A stretch of 28,698 nucleotides of DNA from the NCBI GenBank assembly GCA_031372765.1, contig JANMLW010000043.1:1-28698 (forward strand), in the 5' to 3' direction. The translations under genes and the position numbers were made by a program. The DNA comes from JADCCX01 sp031372765 (GTDB lineage: Bacteria > Pseudomonadota > Alphaproteobacteria > Rhizobiales > Beijerinckiaceae). This document shows, piece by piece, positions 14,512-23,024 of this stretch. The notes under the pieces were generated by a model, which saw nothing but the letters and a program-made list of their open reading frames with translations, did no database searches and was not told the origin of the DNA. Within the stretch, counting starts at the first letter, position 1. Each line of letters begins with the position of its first letter.

Positions 14512-15426
14512 ATGACAACCATCGATCAACCGGGTATCGCGACTGCCAAGGTAACGCCCCATCAGTTGCCCCCGCGACGGTATTACCCTTTCGCGATTCC
14601 GGCCCTTGTTCTGATGGCGTGTGTCATCATCTTCCCCTGGCTGTTCACGCTCATCATGTCCGTGATGGATTTCAAGGTGGGTGGGGCGGTCGAGTTCGTT
14701 GGCCTCAGCAACTATATCAAGCTGTTCTCCGACGAACGGTTTCTGGGTTCAGTTGGCCGCACCTTCTGGTTCACGCTTCTTGCCGTCATTTTCCCCATTA
14801 CCTTGGGTACGGCAGCTGCGGTGATATTCCACCGCGAGTTTCCCTGGCGCGGCGTGTTGCGCACGATCTTCATCATGCCGATGATGGCGACACCTGTCGC
14901 GGTGGCGCTGGTGTGGACCATGATGTTCCACCCTCAGCTGGGTGTGCTGAACTATCTCCTGTCCATCATCGGCATTGCACCCTTTGCCTGGGTCTATGAT
15001 CCCAACACAGTCATCTTCACACTGGTGCTGGTTGAAGTATGGCACTGGACTCCACTGGTCATGCTGATCGTGCTGGGTGGCATGGCAGCCTTGCCGACGG
15101 ACCCTTACGATTCTGCAACCATCGATGGGGCTACCGACTGGCAGATGTTCCGTTACATCACCCTGCCCCTGATCCTGCCCTATATCATGGTGGCGGTGGT
15201 TATCCGCACCATCGATGCCCTGAAGGTGTTCGATACAATTTTTGTCATCACGCAGGGCGGGCCTGGCACAGCCTCCGAGACATTAAATATATTCCTCTAT
15301 CTCCAGGCCTTCCAGTTCTATAACCTTGGCTATGCCTCGGCAGTGGTGGTTGTATTCTTCGTTATCATCGTCGCGCTTTCGCTGCTGCTGCTTTACATGC
15401 GCCAGCGCATGAAGTGGAACGCCTGA
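14512..15426 (+). CDS. ABC transporter permease (MalF/UgpA-like)
   Basis: This is a 304-residue inner-membrane permease with six predicted helices and the binding-protein-dependent transport domain. The cytoplasmic EAA loop that docks the ATPase is visible as YDSATIDGATDWQMFRYITLPLI. ATG 14512 is preferred; an in-frame GTG at 14485 lies inside the hairpin loop. The usual spaced ribosome-binding site is absent at 14512, which fits translation controlled by the upstream hairpin. It pairs with the next permease, whose ATG overlaps this stop by one base (TGATG). Confidence 0.92.
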   Translation: MTTIDQPGIATAKVTPHQLPPRRYYPFAIPALVLMACVIIFPWLFTLIMSVMDFKVGGAVEFVGLSNYIKLFSDERFLGSVGRTFWFTLLAVIFPITLGTAAAVIFHREFPWRGVLRTIFIMPMMATPVAVALVWTMMFHPQLGVLNYLLSIIGIAPFAWVYDPNTVIFTLVLVEVWHWTPLVMLIVLGGMAALPTDPYDSATIDGATDWQMFRYITLPLILPYIMVAVVIRTIDALKVFDTIFVITQGGPGTASETLNIFLYLQAFQFYNLGYASAVVVVFFVIIVALSLLLLYMRQRMKWNA

Positions 15427-16259
15427 TGAGCAACCGCGTTGAATCCGGCGGCATCTGGCGCAAGATTGGTTTTGGCTTTTCCGTCTTCGCGCTCGTTTCT
15501 CCGGCCATCCTCATTTTCCTGTGGATGATCTCGCTCTCGCTGAAAAACGAACTGGATAATACGGCTTATCCGCCGGTGTTCATCCCAAGTCCACCCACAC
15601 TCTCCAACTATTTCGAGGTTTTCGAGAAGAACAACTTCCTGCTGTATTTCTGGAATTCAATCCTCGTCACCGGTGGTGCTGTGCTTATCGGTCTGCTGGT
15701 CGGGGTTCCTGCCGGGTATGGCATTGCCCGCTCAAAAGCCCATCGCACGGCTGTGATGATCCTGATCGCCCGCATGACGCCGGCATTGTCCTATCTCATA
15801 CCGTTATTTCTGGTGTTCCAGATCCTGGGCCTCATCGGCAGTATCTGGGCATTGCTGATCACGCATCTCGTTATCACGGTTCCCATCATCGTCTGGGTAA
15901 TGATCGGCTATTTCGAAGGTATCCCGCAGGAACTTGAGGACGCAGCTTATGTCGATGGCGCGACCCTGTGGCAGAGTTTCCGCTATATTGCCCTGCCGCT
16001 GGCCCGCCCAGGCATGATGGTGGGGGCTATCCTTGCCTTCATATTCTCTTGGAACAACTTCGTGTTTTCTGTCGTGCTGGGAGGCAAGAACAGCCGCACA
16101 TTGCCATCCGCAGTCTATAATTCGCTGACCTTCGAGCAGATTTCCTGGGGGCCACTGGCGGCCGCAGCGCTGCTTGTCACATTGCCGGTGATCATCCTGA
16201 CAGTTGCTGCGCAACGCGAGATCGTGGCAGGACTGTCAGCGGGCGGCTTGAAGGACTAG
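15426..16259 (+). CDS. ABC transporter permease (MalG/UgpE-like)
   Basis: This is the second permease of the carbohydrate-type importer, with 277 residues and six helices. The EAA loop reads EDAAYVDGATLWQSFRYIALPLARPG. The MalG-type C-terminal end follows (FSWNNFVFSVVLGGKNSRTLP, then the last helix and EIVAGLSAGGLKD). The start at 15426 gives TGATG coupling; the in-frame ATG at 15414 would overlap the previous gene further. No ATP-binding subunit follows: the operon ends here, and its TAG shares the bases CTAG with the stop of the convergent rnhA. The transporter must borrow a separately encoded MsmK/UgpC-type ATPase. Confidence 0.93.
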   Translation: MSNRVESGGIWRKIGFGFSVFALVSPAILIFLWMISLSLKNELDNTAYPPVFIPSPPTLSNYFEVFEKNNFLLYFWNSILVTGGAVLIGLLVGVPAGYGIARSKAHRTAVMILIARMTPALSYLIPLFLVFQILGLIGSIWALLITHLVITVPIIVWVMIGYFEGIPQELEDAAYVDGATLWQSFRYIALPLARPGMMVGAILAFIFSWNNFVFSVVLGGKNSRTLPSAVYNSLTFEQISWGPLAAAALLVTLPVIILTVAAQREIVAGLSAGGLKD

Positions 16260-16696
16260 ACGGCTTTCGCCGCCTTGACACCTTCGCGGGCGAGTTCATC
16301 CGCACGCTCGTTGAGTTCGTTCCCGGCGTGGCCTTTCACCCAGTTCCATTCAATGCTGTGCTGGCGTGTCGCCTCGTCCAGACGCACCCACAGTTCAGCG
16401 TTCTTCACCGGTTTCCTGTCAGCCGTTTTCCAGCCGTTTCGCTTCCAGCCATGAATCCATTGCAGGATGCCCTGACGCACGTACTGGCTGTCGATGTTCA
16501 GGCTAACCGTGCAGGGCTTCTTCAGGGCTTCCAGCGCCATGATGGCCGCCATGAGCTCCATGCGGTTGTTGGTGGTGTCGGGCTCGCCGCCAAACAGTTC
16601 CTTGCGGTTGGTGCCTGCAATGAGGATGACGCCCCAGCCGCCGGGACCGGGATTGCCCGAGCAGGCTCCGTCAGTCCATATTTCAACAGCACTCAT
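16256..16696 (-). CDS. rnhA: Ribonuclease HI
   Basis: RNase HI cuts the RNA strand of RNA-DNA hybrids and removes Okazaki primers and R-loops. From ATG 16696 the protein has 146 residues and begins MSAVEIWTDGACSGNPGPGGWG, matching the normal N-terminus. The catalytic carboxylates D9, E47, D69 and D133 and the assisting histidine H123 (KGHAGNELNERAD) are all present. An in-frame ATG at 16723 with GGCGGA upstream would add nine residues and overlap thrB, and it cannot be excluded. The gene is third in the ispH-thrB-rnhA operon, an order common in alphaproteobacteria. Confidence 0.95.
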   Translation of the reverse strand: MSAVEIWTDGACSGNPGPGGWGVILIAGTNRKELFGGEPDTTNNRMELMAAIMALEALKKPCTVSLNIDSQYVRQGILQWIHGWKRNGWKTADRKPVKNAELWVRLDEATRQHSIEWNWVKGHAGNELNERADELAREGVKAAKAV

Positions 16697-16706
16697 CAAA
16701 GCAAGC

Positions 16707-17675
16707 TCATCGGCTGATGCCATATTCCGCCGGGCTGTCGACCTTCTGATGGGTGCGCAGGCGGCGGTAATAGGCCATCGGATCATGTGGTTTCACCAGC
16801 GCACCGGCGGGCACATTCAGCCAGTCATAGAGCCGCGTCAGCATGAAGCGAATGGCCGCACCCCTGCACAGGACAGGCAAGGCTTCAACCTCCGCCTGTT
16901 GCAGTGGGCGCACCTTTTCATAACCTGCAATAAGCGCCCTCCCCTTGGTCTGGTTGAAGGAGTAATCGGGTTCAAAACACCAGGCGTTGAGGCAGATCGC
17001 CAGATCGTAGGCGAGGAAATCAGTGCAGGCAAAATAGAGGTCAATGATGCCTGAGAGATGACCCTTGAGAAAGAACACATTATCAGGGAACAGGTCCGCA
17101 TGGATGACGCCCGCTGGCAAGCCCTCAGGCCAATGCTGTTGCAGGTACATCAACTCTTCATCGGCATAGCCATAGAGCCCGATCTGCACGGAATTGGCCG
17201 CCGGTCCACAGCGTTCCAGCAGGGGCCGCCAGCCCTGTTGTGCCAATGCATTGACGCGCGCATGGGCGGTAAAATCCTGCCCGGCGGCATGGAGCCGCGC
17301 CATCGCCTCTCCTAACTGCCCGCATTGCTCAACGGTGGGACGGCGGGCGGACAGGCCCTCCAGAAAGGTCACAAGCACGGCGGGCCGACCGGCAAGACGG
17401 CGCAAGGCTACGCCGTCGCGCGCCTTCACCGGTAGGGGCGTGTTGATGCCCTTGGCGGAAAGATGGCTCATCAGCGCCAGGAAAAACGGCAGATCAGCCT
17501 CGTTCACCCGCTTTTCGTAGAGCGTCAGGATGAAGCGGCCCGCGTCTGTTTCCAGCAGATAGTTCGAGTTCTCGACACCCTCTGCGATGCCCTTGCAGGA
17601 CAGCAATTCGCCGACGTCATATCCTGCCAGGAAGGCCGTCATCTCATCATCTGGAATTTCGGTATAGACGGCCAT
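16707..17675 (-). CDS. thrB: Homoserine kinase (APH-fold ThrB)
   Basis: ThrB phosphorylates homoserine on the way to threonine. This 322-residue enzyme belongs to the aminoglycoside-phosphotransferase-like class of ThrB found in alphaproteobacteria and pseudomonads, not the GHMP-kinase class of E. coli. Features are the N-terminal GIAEGVENSNYLLETDAGRFILTLYE lobe (residues 29-54), the catalytic loop VIHADLFPDNVFF (H192, D194, N199) and the metal-binding D212 in GIIDLYFA. Its ATG shares one base with the ispH stop (TGATG), and rnhA begins about 10 bp after it. Confidence 0.95.
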   Translation of the reverse strand: MAVYTEIPDDEMTAFLAGYDVGELLSCKGIAEGVENSNYLLETDAGRFILTLYEKRVNEADLPFFLALMSHLSAKGINTPLPVKARDGVALRRLAGRPAVLVTFLEGLSARRPTVEQCGQLGEAMARLHAAGQDFTAHARVNALAQQGWRPLLERCGPAANSVQIGLYGYADEELMYLQQHWPEGLPAGVIHADLFPDNVFFLKGHLSGIIDLYFACTDFLAYDLAICLNAWCFEPDYSFNQTKGRALIAGYEKVRPLQQAEVEALPVLCRGAAIRFMLTRLYDWLNVPAGALVKPHDPMAYYRRLRTHQKVDSPAEYGISR

Positions 17676-18640
17676 CAGTCTGCCGCCTCACGCAACTGAC
17701 GCGGCAGCGGGAAGAACACGCTTTCATCCGCCGTCGAAACGCTCTCTACAGTTATGGTGTAACGCTCGGCAAACGCATCAATGATTTCCTCAACCAGCAC
17801 TTCAGGGGCAGATGCGCCCGCCGTGATACCAAGGCTGGTGATGCTGCCATAAAGCGTCCAGTCGATGTCTGTGGCGCGCAGCACCAGTTGCGAGACGGAA
17901 CATCCGGCCCGTTCAGCCACTTCGCGCAGGCGCTGCGAATTAGACGAGTTGGGCGATCCTACAACAAGCAGGGCATCAACCAGCGGAGCCACATGCTTCA
18001 CGGCCTCCTGCCGGTTGGTCGTGGCGTAGCAGATGTCTTCCTTATGAGGGCCCGCAATGGCGGGAAACCGCGCCTTGAGGGTTGCCACGATATCAGCGGT
18101 ATCATCCACTGACAATGTGGTCTGGGTCACGAAGGCCAGATTGTCGGCATCTTTTGGCAAAAGGGCAGCCACGTCAGCGAGCGTTTCAACCAGTGTCACT
18201 GCGCCCTCAGGCAGCTGGCCCTTGGTACCTTCCACCTCAGGGTGTCCGGCGTGACCGATCATGATCAGGTCGCGCCCACGCCGGTGGTGCAGTTCCGCCT
18301 CTCGGTGCACTTTCGTCACCAATGGGCAGGTTGCATCAATGGAAAAGAGTTTTCTGCGCCCCGCCTCGGCAGGCACGGATTTCGGTACGCCGTGGGCGGA
18401 GAAAATCACAGGTGCTGTCGTGTCGGGAACTTCATGCAGTTCCTTGACGAAAACCGCACCCTTGGCCTTCAGGCCTTCCACGACATACTTGTTATGCACG
18501 ATCTCGTGGCGCACATAGACAGGCGCACCATACTGGCGCAGCGCCTGTTCCACAGCGTCAATAGCCCGCACGACCCCAGCGCAGAAACCACGCGGTGAAC
18601 AGAGCAGGATTTTCAAGGCGGGTTTTGCCACAAAAGTCAT
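17675..18640 (-). CDS. ispH: 4-hydroxy-3-methylbut-2-enyl diphosphate reductase
   Basis: IspH (LytB) carries out the last step of the MEP isoprenoid pathway, making IPP and DMAPP with an iron-sulfur cluster. The protein has 321 residues. The three cluster cysteines are C20 (SPRGFCAGV), C105 (DATCPLVTKVH) and C204 (EDICYATTNRQ). The substrate-binding GSPNSSNSQRL and ISAHG-type (FSAHGVP) segments are present. It is the first gene of the leftward ispH-thrB-rnhA operon. The ribosome-binding site before ATG 18640 is weak. Confidence 0.97.
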   Translation of the reverse strand: MTFVAKPALKILLCSPRGFCAGVVRAIDAVEQALRQYGAPVYVRHEIVHNKYVVEGLKAKGAVFVKELHEVPDTTAPVIFSAHGVPKSVPAEAGRRKLFSIDATCPLVTKVHREAELHHRRGRDLIMIGHAGHPEVEGTKGQLPEGAVTLVETLADVAALLPKDADNLAFVTQTTLSVDDTADIVATLKARFPAIAGPHKEDICYATTNRQEAVKHVAPLVDALLVVGSPNSSNSQRLREVAERAGCSVSQLVLRATDIDWTLYGSITSLGITAGASAPEVLVEEIIDAFAERYTITVESVSTADESVFFPLPRQLREAAD

Positions 18641-18705
18641 CTGCGGGATGTGACCGCTCGCCGCGTGATCGTCAAGCTGTGAAAGTTTCCGGGAATGTCT
18701 TTTGA

Positions 18706-18745
18706 CAAACCTTCTGAAAGTTTAGCAAACCTGCCAAAAGTTAAG
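18706..18745. repeat. Two tandem 20-bp imperfect repeats upstream of kef-type gene
   Basis: In the 229-bp divergent spacer between ispH and the Kef-type antiporter, 18706-18725 and 18726-18745 are adjacent 20-bp units that both begin CAAACCT and contain AAAGTT or AAAAGTT near the end. About 16 of 20 positions are identical. A third, partial GAAAGTTT lies at 18681-18688. Tandem units of two helical turns are typical of regulator-binding direct repeats. No promoter is clear. Confidence 0.4.
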
Positions 18746-18869
18746 CCTCCCTCTCGAAAAGTCGGCGGTTAACGACTATGTTGAGATTTTTAGGTGACTG
18801 ATAGCTTGCGGCGGCCTGCTTTTCTCACGACACTCCTTTTTACGCACAGCAAACCGGAATTGTTTCACC

Positions 18870-20744
18870 ATGGCCGATGCAGCCCATAGCTCCGATCTCA
18901 TTCATCAGGCCGTTGTATTTCTGGGTGCAGCCGCCATTGCTGTGCCGGCTTTCCGTTTTGCCGGGCTCTCGGGTATTCTGGGGTATCTCGTCGCGGGCAT
19001 TGCCATAGGCCCCTCCGGTTTTGCCTATTTCACCGATCCAGGCACGCTGTTCAGTATTGCCGAGGTGGGTGTGGTGATGTTCCTCTTCGTTATTGGACTG
19101 GAACTGAAAGTTTCGCAGCTCATGGCGATGCGGCGCGACATTGCCTGGCTTGGCGGCTTGCAGATGATACCCACCGCGCTGGTGCTGATGGCCGCCCTCA
19201 TGCTCTTTGGCCTTGGCTGGAATGCTGCCCTTACGATCGGCATCGCGCTGTCGCTGTCAGCCACCTCCATCGCGTTGCAAATTTTGCAGGAGCGCGGGCA
19301 CATGCAGCACGTCTACGGCAAGAAGACGTTTTCGATCCTGCTGTTTCAGGACCTTTCGGTTGTGCCGATCCTGGCGCTCGTTCCCCTGCTGGCAGTAGGG
19401 GCGAGCACGTCCGGAGGAGCGCTGGAAACGGCTCTGGCAATCGGCAAGGCCGTTGCAGCCATCGCTGTCATCATTCTGGCCGGGCGCTATCTGCTGAACC
19501 CGATGTTCCGGTTCCTGGCACGCCTCAACAGCCACGAGATCATGACCATCGCAGCCTTGCTGGTGGTGCTTGGTGCGGCGGTCATCATGAGTTTTGTCGG
19601 CATGTCGATGGCACTGGGGGCGTTTCTGGCCGGTATGCTGCTGGCTGAATCGAATTTCCGCCATGAGCTGGAAGCTGATATCGAGCCGTTTCGGGGCTTG
19701 CTGCTCGGCCTGTTCTTCATGTCAGTCGGTATGTTGATCGATCTTGGCTATGTACGCCAGAACTTTGCCCTTGTGGCCGCAGCCACGCTTGGCCTTATCC
19801 TGATCAAGTTTGTGATTTGTGCCCTCATCGGTATCCTGGAGAAGGCGCCTGCCACATCCTATCTCCGGGCTGCCAGTATTCTGACACCGGCGGGAGAATT
19901 CTCCTTCGTTATCCTGCCTCTGGCGGCGACCTTGGGTATCCTGACCAGCAACAACCAGAAATTGTTCATGGCGGTTGCCGCCTTTTCCATGCTGCTGGGG
20001 CCCTTGGTATCCAAAGCCATCGACCTTTATGTGCAGTCGCTGGAGCGCAAGAAAAACCTCTCGGGGCCTGCCATCGACGAGGATTTCCATGGCGCGGGCG
20101 GAAAGGCGCTGGTCATCGGCTTTGGCCGCTTCGGCCAGATTGTAAACCAGATGCTGTTGACCTCCGGCACCGATGTCACTGTCATCGACAACGATATCGA
20201 GATGATCGAGGCGGCGGGCAGCTTTGGCTTCAAGGTCTACTACGGCGATGGCCAGCGGCTTGATGTATTGCGCGCTGCGGGGGCTGAAAAAGTCGAGATC
20301 ATCTGCATCTGCATCGACAAGCAGGAAGCCGCCGTGACGATGGTGGAGATTATCAAGCACAATTTCCCCCAGGCGCGCCTTCTCGTGAGGGCCTATGACC
20401 GACGTCATGCTATCGAGCTGATGCGCCTGGAGCCTGATCTGGTCATGCGCGAGGTATTTGAATCAGCCCTCAGCTTTGGCAGCGCGGCGCTTGAATCCCT
20501 TGGCCGAACAAGAGACGAAGCAGCCGATACGCTGGCTGATGTGCGAAAGCGTGACATGGCCCGGCTCAGGTTGCAGTTCGAGGGTGATATCCAGTCTGGC
20601 TCGCATCTCAACCACAAGCAAGCCGTGCACCAGAGCGTAAAACCCACGCCGCTTATTATACCTGCCCAGAAATCAAGGGCTCTTTCGCCTGAAACACAGG
20701 ATGTGTTCGATCAGGCGGCAAGAGAGAACCAGAAAGCCAACTGA
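18870..20744 (+). CDS. Kef-type K+/H+ antiporter (CPA2 family) with RCK domain
   Basis: This is a 624-residue inner-membrane cation:proton antiporter. The first ~390 residues form the CPA2 exchanger domain, with about 12 helices and segments such as SGILGYLVAGIAIGPSGFAYF and the VGMSMALGAFLAGMLLAES region. A cytoplasmic RCK_N regulatory domain follows, with nucleotide-binding VIGFGRFGQIV at about residues 414-424 and acidic VIDND. A hydrophilic tail of about 80 residues has no recognised domain. By homology it exports K+ during electrophile or pH stress, and RCK ligands (NADH or glutathione adducts) may gate it. It overlaps the MATE gene by one base (TGATG), so the two transporters are coupled. 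Confidence 0.92.
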   Translation: MADAAHSSDLIHQAVVFLGAAAIAVPAFRFAGLSGILGYLVAGIAIGPSGFAYFTDPGTLFSIAEVGVVMFLFVIGLELKVSQLMAMRRDIAWLGGLQMIPTALVLMAALMLFGLGWNAALTIGIALSLSATSIALQILQERGHMQHVYGKKTFSILLFQDLSVVPILALVPLLAVGASTSGGALETALAIGKAVAAIAVIILAGRYLLNPMFRFLARLNSHEIMTIAALLVVLGAAVIMSFVGMSMALGAFLAGMLLAESNFRHELEADIEPFRGLLLGLFFMSVGMLIDLGYVRQNFALVAAATLGLILIKFVICALIGILEKAPATSYLRAASILTPAGEFSFVILPLAATLGILTSNNQKLFMAVAAFSMLLGPLVSKAIDLYVQSLERKKNLSGPAIDEDFHGAGGKALVIGFGRFGQIVNQMLLTSGTDVTVIDNDIEMIEAAGSFGFKVYYGDGQRLDVLRAAGAEKVEIICICIDKQEAAVTMVEIIKHNFPQARLLVRAYDRRHAIELMRLEPDLVMREVFESALSFGSAALESLGRTRDEAADTLADVRKRDMARLRLQFEGDIQSGSHLNHKQAVHQSVKPTPLIIPAQKSRALSPETQDVFDQAARENQKAN

Positions 20745-22186
20745 TGTCTTCTTCCGAACCAAATCCGAATGCTGCCATACTTGCCTCTCACCCTTCGCCC
20801 CCAGTCTCCTCCCGTGCCAAAGGCGTGTTTACCGAAGGCTCGACCATGGGCCATGTCATCCGCATGACAGTGACGTCTTCGGTTGGCCTCATGGCCATTT
20901 TCGCGGTTGATTTTCTCAGTCTTCTCTATGTGTCGTGGCTCAAGAGCGATGCGCTGACGGCCGCTGTCGGATACGCCTCGGTGGTGCTGTTCTTCCTTAC
21001 CTCAGCCAATATCGGCTTCATGATTGCGACAACTGCCCTGGCTGCAAAACGCCTTGGGGCCGGGGATAGGGAAGGCGCCCGCCGCATTGCTGCATCGTCA
21101 CTTGTTCTCATGGTCATCACGGCAGCTGTGCTCTGGCTGGTCCTGTTGCCGGTGCTGAGACCCTTGCTGGCTCTGCTGGGCGCAGAGGGTGAGGTACAGC
21201 AGGTAGCCTGGGAGTATCTCCAGATAACGCTTCCGTCCAATATCCTGATGGCGCTTGGCATGGGCTTCTCTGCCATGCTGCGTGCGGTGGGGGATGCCAC
21301 CCGGGCGATGTATGTCACGCTGGCGGGCGGCATTGTCACAGCGATCATTGATCCTATCCTGATTTTCGGTCTTGGCCTTGGTGTTTATGGTGCCGCCATC
21401 TGCGTGGTCATTTCGCGGGCCGTGTTTGCCTTTGTCGGCTGGTACGGCGCAATCCGGGTTCATGCCATGATGGCGCGTCCAAGTGTGGCGCATGTCAAGG
21501 CGGATGCGAAGGCCGTATTCGATATAGCCGGCCCAGCCATCCTTACCAATGTCGCCACGCCCTTTTCTCTGGCGATTGTGGCTCGTATTGTCTCGGTCTA
21601 TGGTCCGTGGGCCATTGCCGCCAACACGGTCATCGACCGGTTGACACCCATTGCCTTTGGCGCGCTGTTTGCGCTCTCCGGGGCTGTGGGACCCATTCTG
21701 GCACAAAACTGGGGCGCCGGATATTATCACCGCATGCGCCAGATCATGCGGGACAGCTTTATCTTCAGCTTCATCTACGTGATGATCACCTGGACTGTGT
21801 TGATCCTGTGCCGGCACTTGATCGTGGACCTCTTCGCCCTCACGGGTCCGGCGGCGGAAGGCGTGATCTTCTTCTGCTGGATCAGCGGCATCATGTGGCT
21901 GTTTCTCGGCATGCTGTTCACTGCCAACGCGGCTTTCAACAACCTTGGCTTTCCGCTGTATTCCACCGCCTTCAACTGGGGGCGCGCGACGCTGGGCACG
22001 ATACCCTTTGCCTGGCTTGGTGCACAGTCTTACGGCTATCAGGGTGCACTGGCAGGCATAGCCCTTGGCTCGGTCGTCTTCGGCGTTGTCTCGGCATTGC
22101 TGGCCATGCGGACCATCGGCACGCTTGAACATCGCGCGAGGGATGCCACCAAAGCGGCAGTTGCCTCACAGCCAGCCACCCCCTAG
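20744..22186 (+). CDS. MATE-family efflux transporter
   Basis: This is a 480-residue, roughly 12-helix protein of the multidrug and toxic compound extrusion family. A hydrophilic N-terminus of about 30 residues precedes the first helix (TSSVGLMAIFAVDFLSLLYVS). The two homologous six-helix halves are recognisable, with the LRAVGDATRAMYVTLAGGIVTAIIDPILIFG stretch typical of the end of the first half. It probably exports cationic or hydrophobic compounds using an H+ or Na+ gradient; the substrate is unknown. The ATG shares one base with the antiporter stop, suggesting a two-gene ion-homeostasis/efflux operon. Confidence 0.93.
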   Translation: MSSSEPNPNAAILASHPSPPVSSRAKGVFTEGSTMGHVIRMTVTSSVGLMAIFAVDFLSLLYVSWLKSDALTAAVGYASVVLFFLTSANIGFMIATTALAAKRLGAGDREGARRIAASSLVLMVITAAVLWLVLLPVLRPLLALLGAEGEVQQVAWEYLQITLPSNILMALGMGFSAMLRAVGDATRAMYVTLAGGIVTAIIDPILIFGLGLGVYGAAICVVISRAVFAFVGWYGAIRVHAMMARPSVAHVKADAKAVFDIAGPAILTNVATPFSLAIVARIVSVYGPWAIAANTVIDRLTPIAFGALFALSGAVGPILAQNWGAGYYHRMRQIMRDSFIFSFIYVMITWTVLILCRHLIVDLFALTGPAAEGVIFFCWISGIMWLFLGMLFTANAAFNNLGFPLYSTAFNWGRATLGTIPFAWLGAQSYGYQGALAGIALGSVVFGVVSALLAMRTIGTLEHRARDATKAAVASQPATP

Positions 22187-22229
22187 ATTGTGACATCTGG
22201 CGGGTGTGGCCAGCACAGGAACAGCCGCC

Positions 22230-23018
22230 ATGATGAATCTTTTCGAGATGATGACACAGGCGCAGGGCGGCAATGCCATGCAGAATATGGCGCAGCAGTT
22301 CGGCCTTGCTCCGGAGCAGGCGCAGGGTGCAGTCGAGGCCTTGCTGCCAGCCCTGTCAATGGGCTTGCAAAAGCAGACCGAAAGCGTCGACGGGTTTCAG
22401 AAACTGTTGCAGATGTTTGGCAATGGCCAGTATTCCGGCTTTCACGATGCGGATGGTGATGGCATCCCAGACAATGCAGCGACACAGGGCAATGATGTGC
22501 TTGGGCAGCTTTTTGGCAGCAAGGATGTATCCCGCGCCGTGGCGGACCAGGCCTCATTGATGAGTGGCGTCAGCACCACAATCCTCAGGCAGATGCTGCC
22601 GGTTATTGCCAGCATGGTGATGGGCGGCATGTTCAAGGGTGCGATGAATAACGGCCTTGGCGGTATCCTCGGACAGGTGATGCAGGGTGGGCTTGGCAAC
22701 ATTCTTGGTCAGTCCATGGGACAATCCATGGGGCAATCCACCGGTAGCATGCAGCAACCACAGCCACAGCAGAACCCCATGGGGAACATGATGGGGGGGA
22801 GCATGATGGCCGGAAATCCACTGGGTGGCCTTCTGGGCAATCTGTTTGGGGGTCTGCTGGGTGGCAAGCCCGCCCCGGCACCCCCTCCTCCCGCTCCTGA
22901 CCCGATGATGGCAGGCCTGGATATGCTGAAGGGCATGTTCCAGTCCGGCCAGCAGGTCAATCAGGGCTACCAGAACAACCTGCAATCGATTTTCGAGCAG
23001 TTCTCGCAGCGGCGTTGA
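22230..23018 (+). CDS. DUF937-like protein with TSP3-like calcium loop
   Basis: This 262-residue protein has no signal peptide. It begins MMNLFEMMTQAQGG and has the helical N-terminal pattern of DUF937 (YidB-like) proteins, such as LAPEQAQGAVEALLPALSMGL. Residues 73-81 read DADGDGIPD, a DxDxDG calcium-binding-type loop seen in thrombospondin-3 and dockerin repeats and unexpected in this family. The second half is rich in Gly, Met, Gln and Pro (GQSMGQSMGQS, then PAPAPPPPAP) and looks disordered. The start at 22230 has AGGA 10 bases upstream; an in-frame GTG at 22206 is less likely. The function is unknown. It lies 43 bp after the MATE gene and has its own terminator. Confidence 0.75.
   Translation: MMNLFEMMTQAQGGNAMQNMAQQFGLAPEQAQGAVEALLPALSMGLQKQTESVDGFQKLLQMFGNGQYSGFHDADGDGIPDNAATQGNDVLGQLFGSKDVSRAVADQASLMSGVSTTILRQMLPVIASMVMGGMFKGAMNNGLGGILGQVMQGGLGNILGQSMGQSMGQSTGSMQQPQPQQNPMGNMMGGSMMAGNPLGGLLGNLFGGLLGGKPAPAPPPPAPDPMMAGLDMLKGMFQSGQQVNQGYQNNLQSIFEQFSQRR
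22710..22745 (+). repeat. Three 12-bp tandem repeats within the DUF937-like gene
   Basis: Units at 22710-22721, 22722-22733 and 22734-22745 read CAGTCCATGGGA, CAATCCATGGGG and CAATCCACCGGT. They encode the repeated Gln-Ser-Met-Gly. In-frame 12-bp repeats can expand or contract by slippage without breaking the protein, so length differences between strains are likely. Confidence 0.7.
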
Positions 23019-23024
23019 GAAGGC

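Noticed and set aside
21098..22132. A 344-codon minus-strand frame opposite the MATE gene
   Set aside because: It is rich in His, Gln, Arg and Asp in the manner of antisense translation of a membrane protein and lacks any motif.
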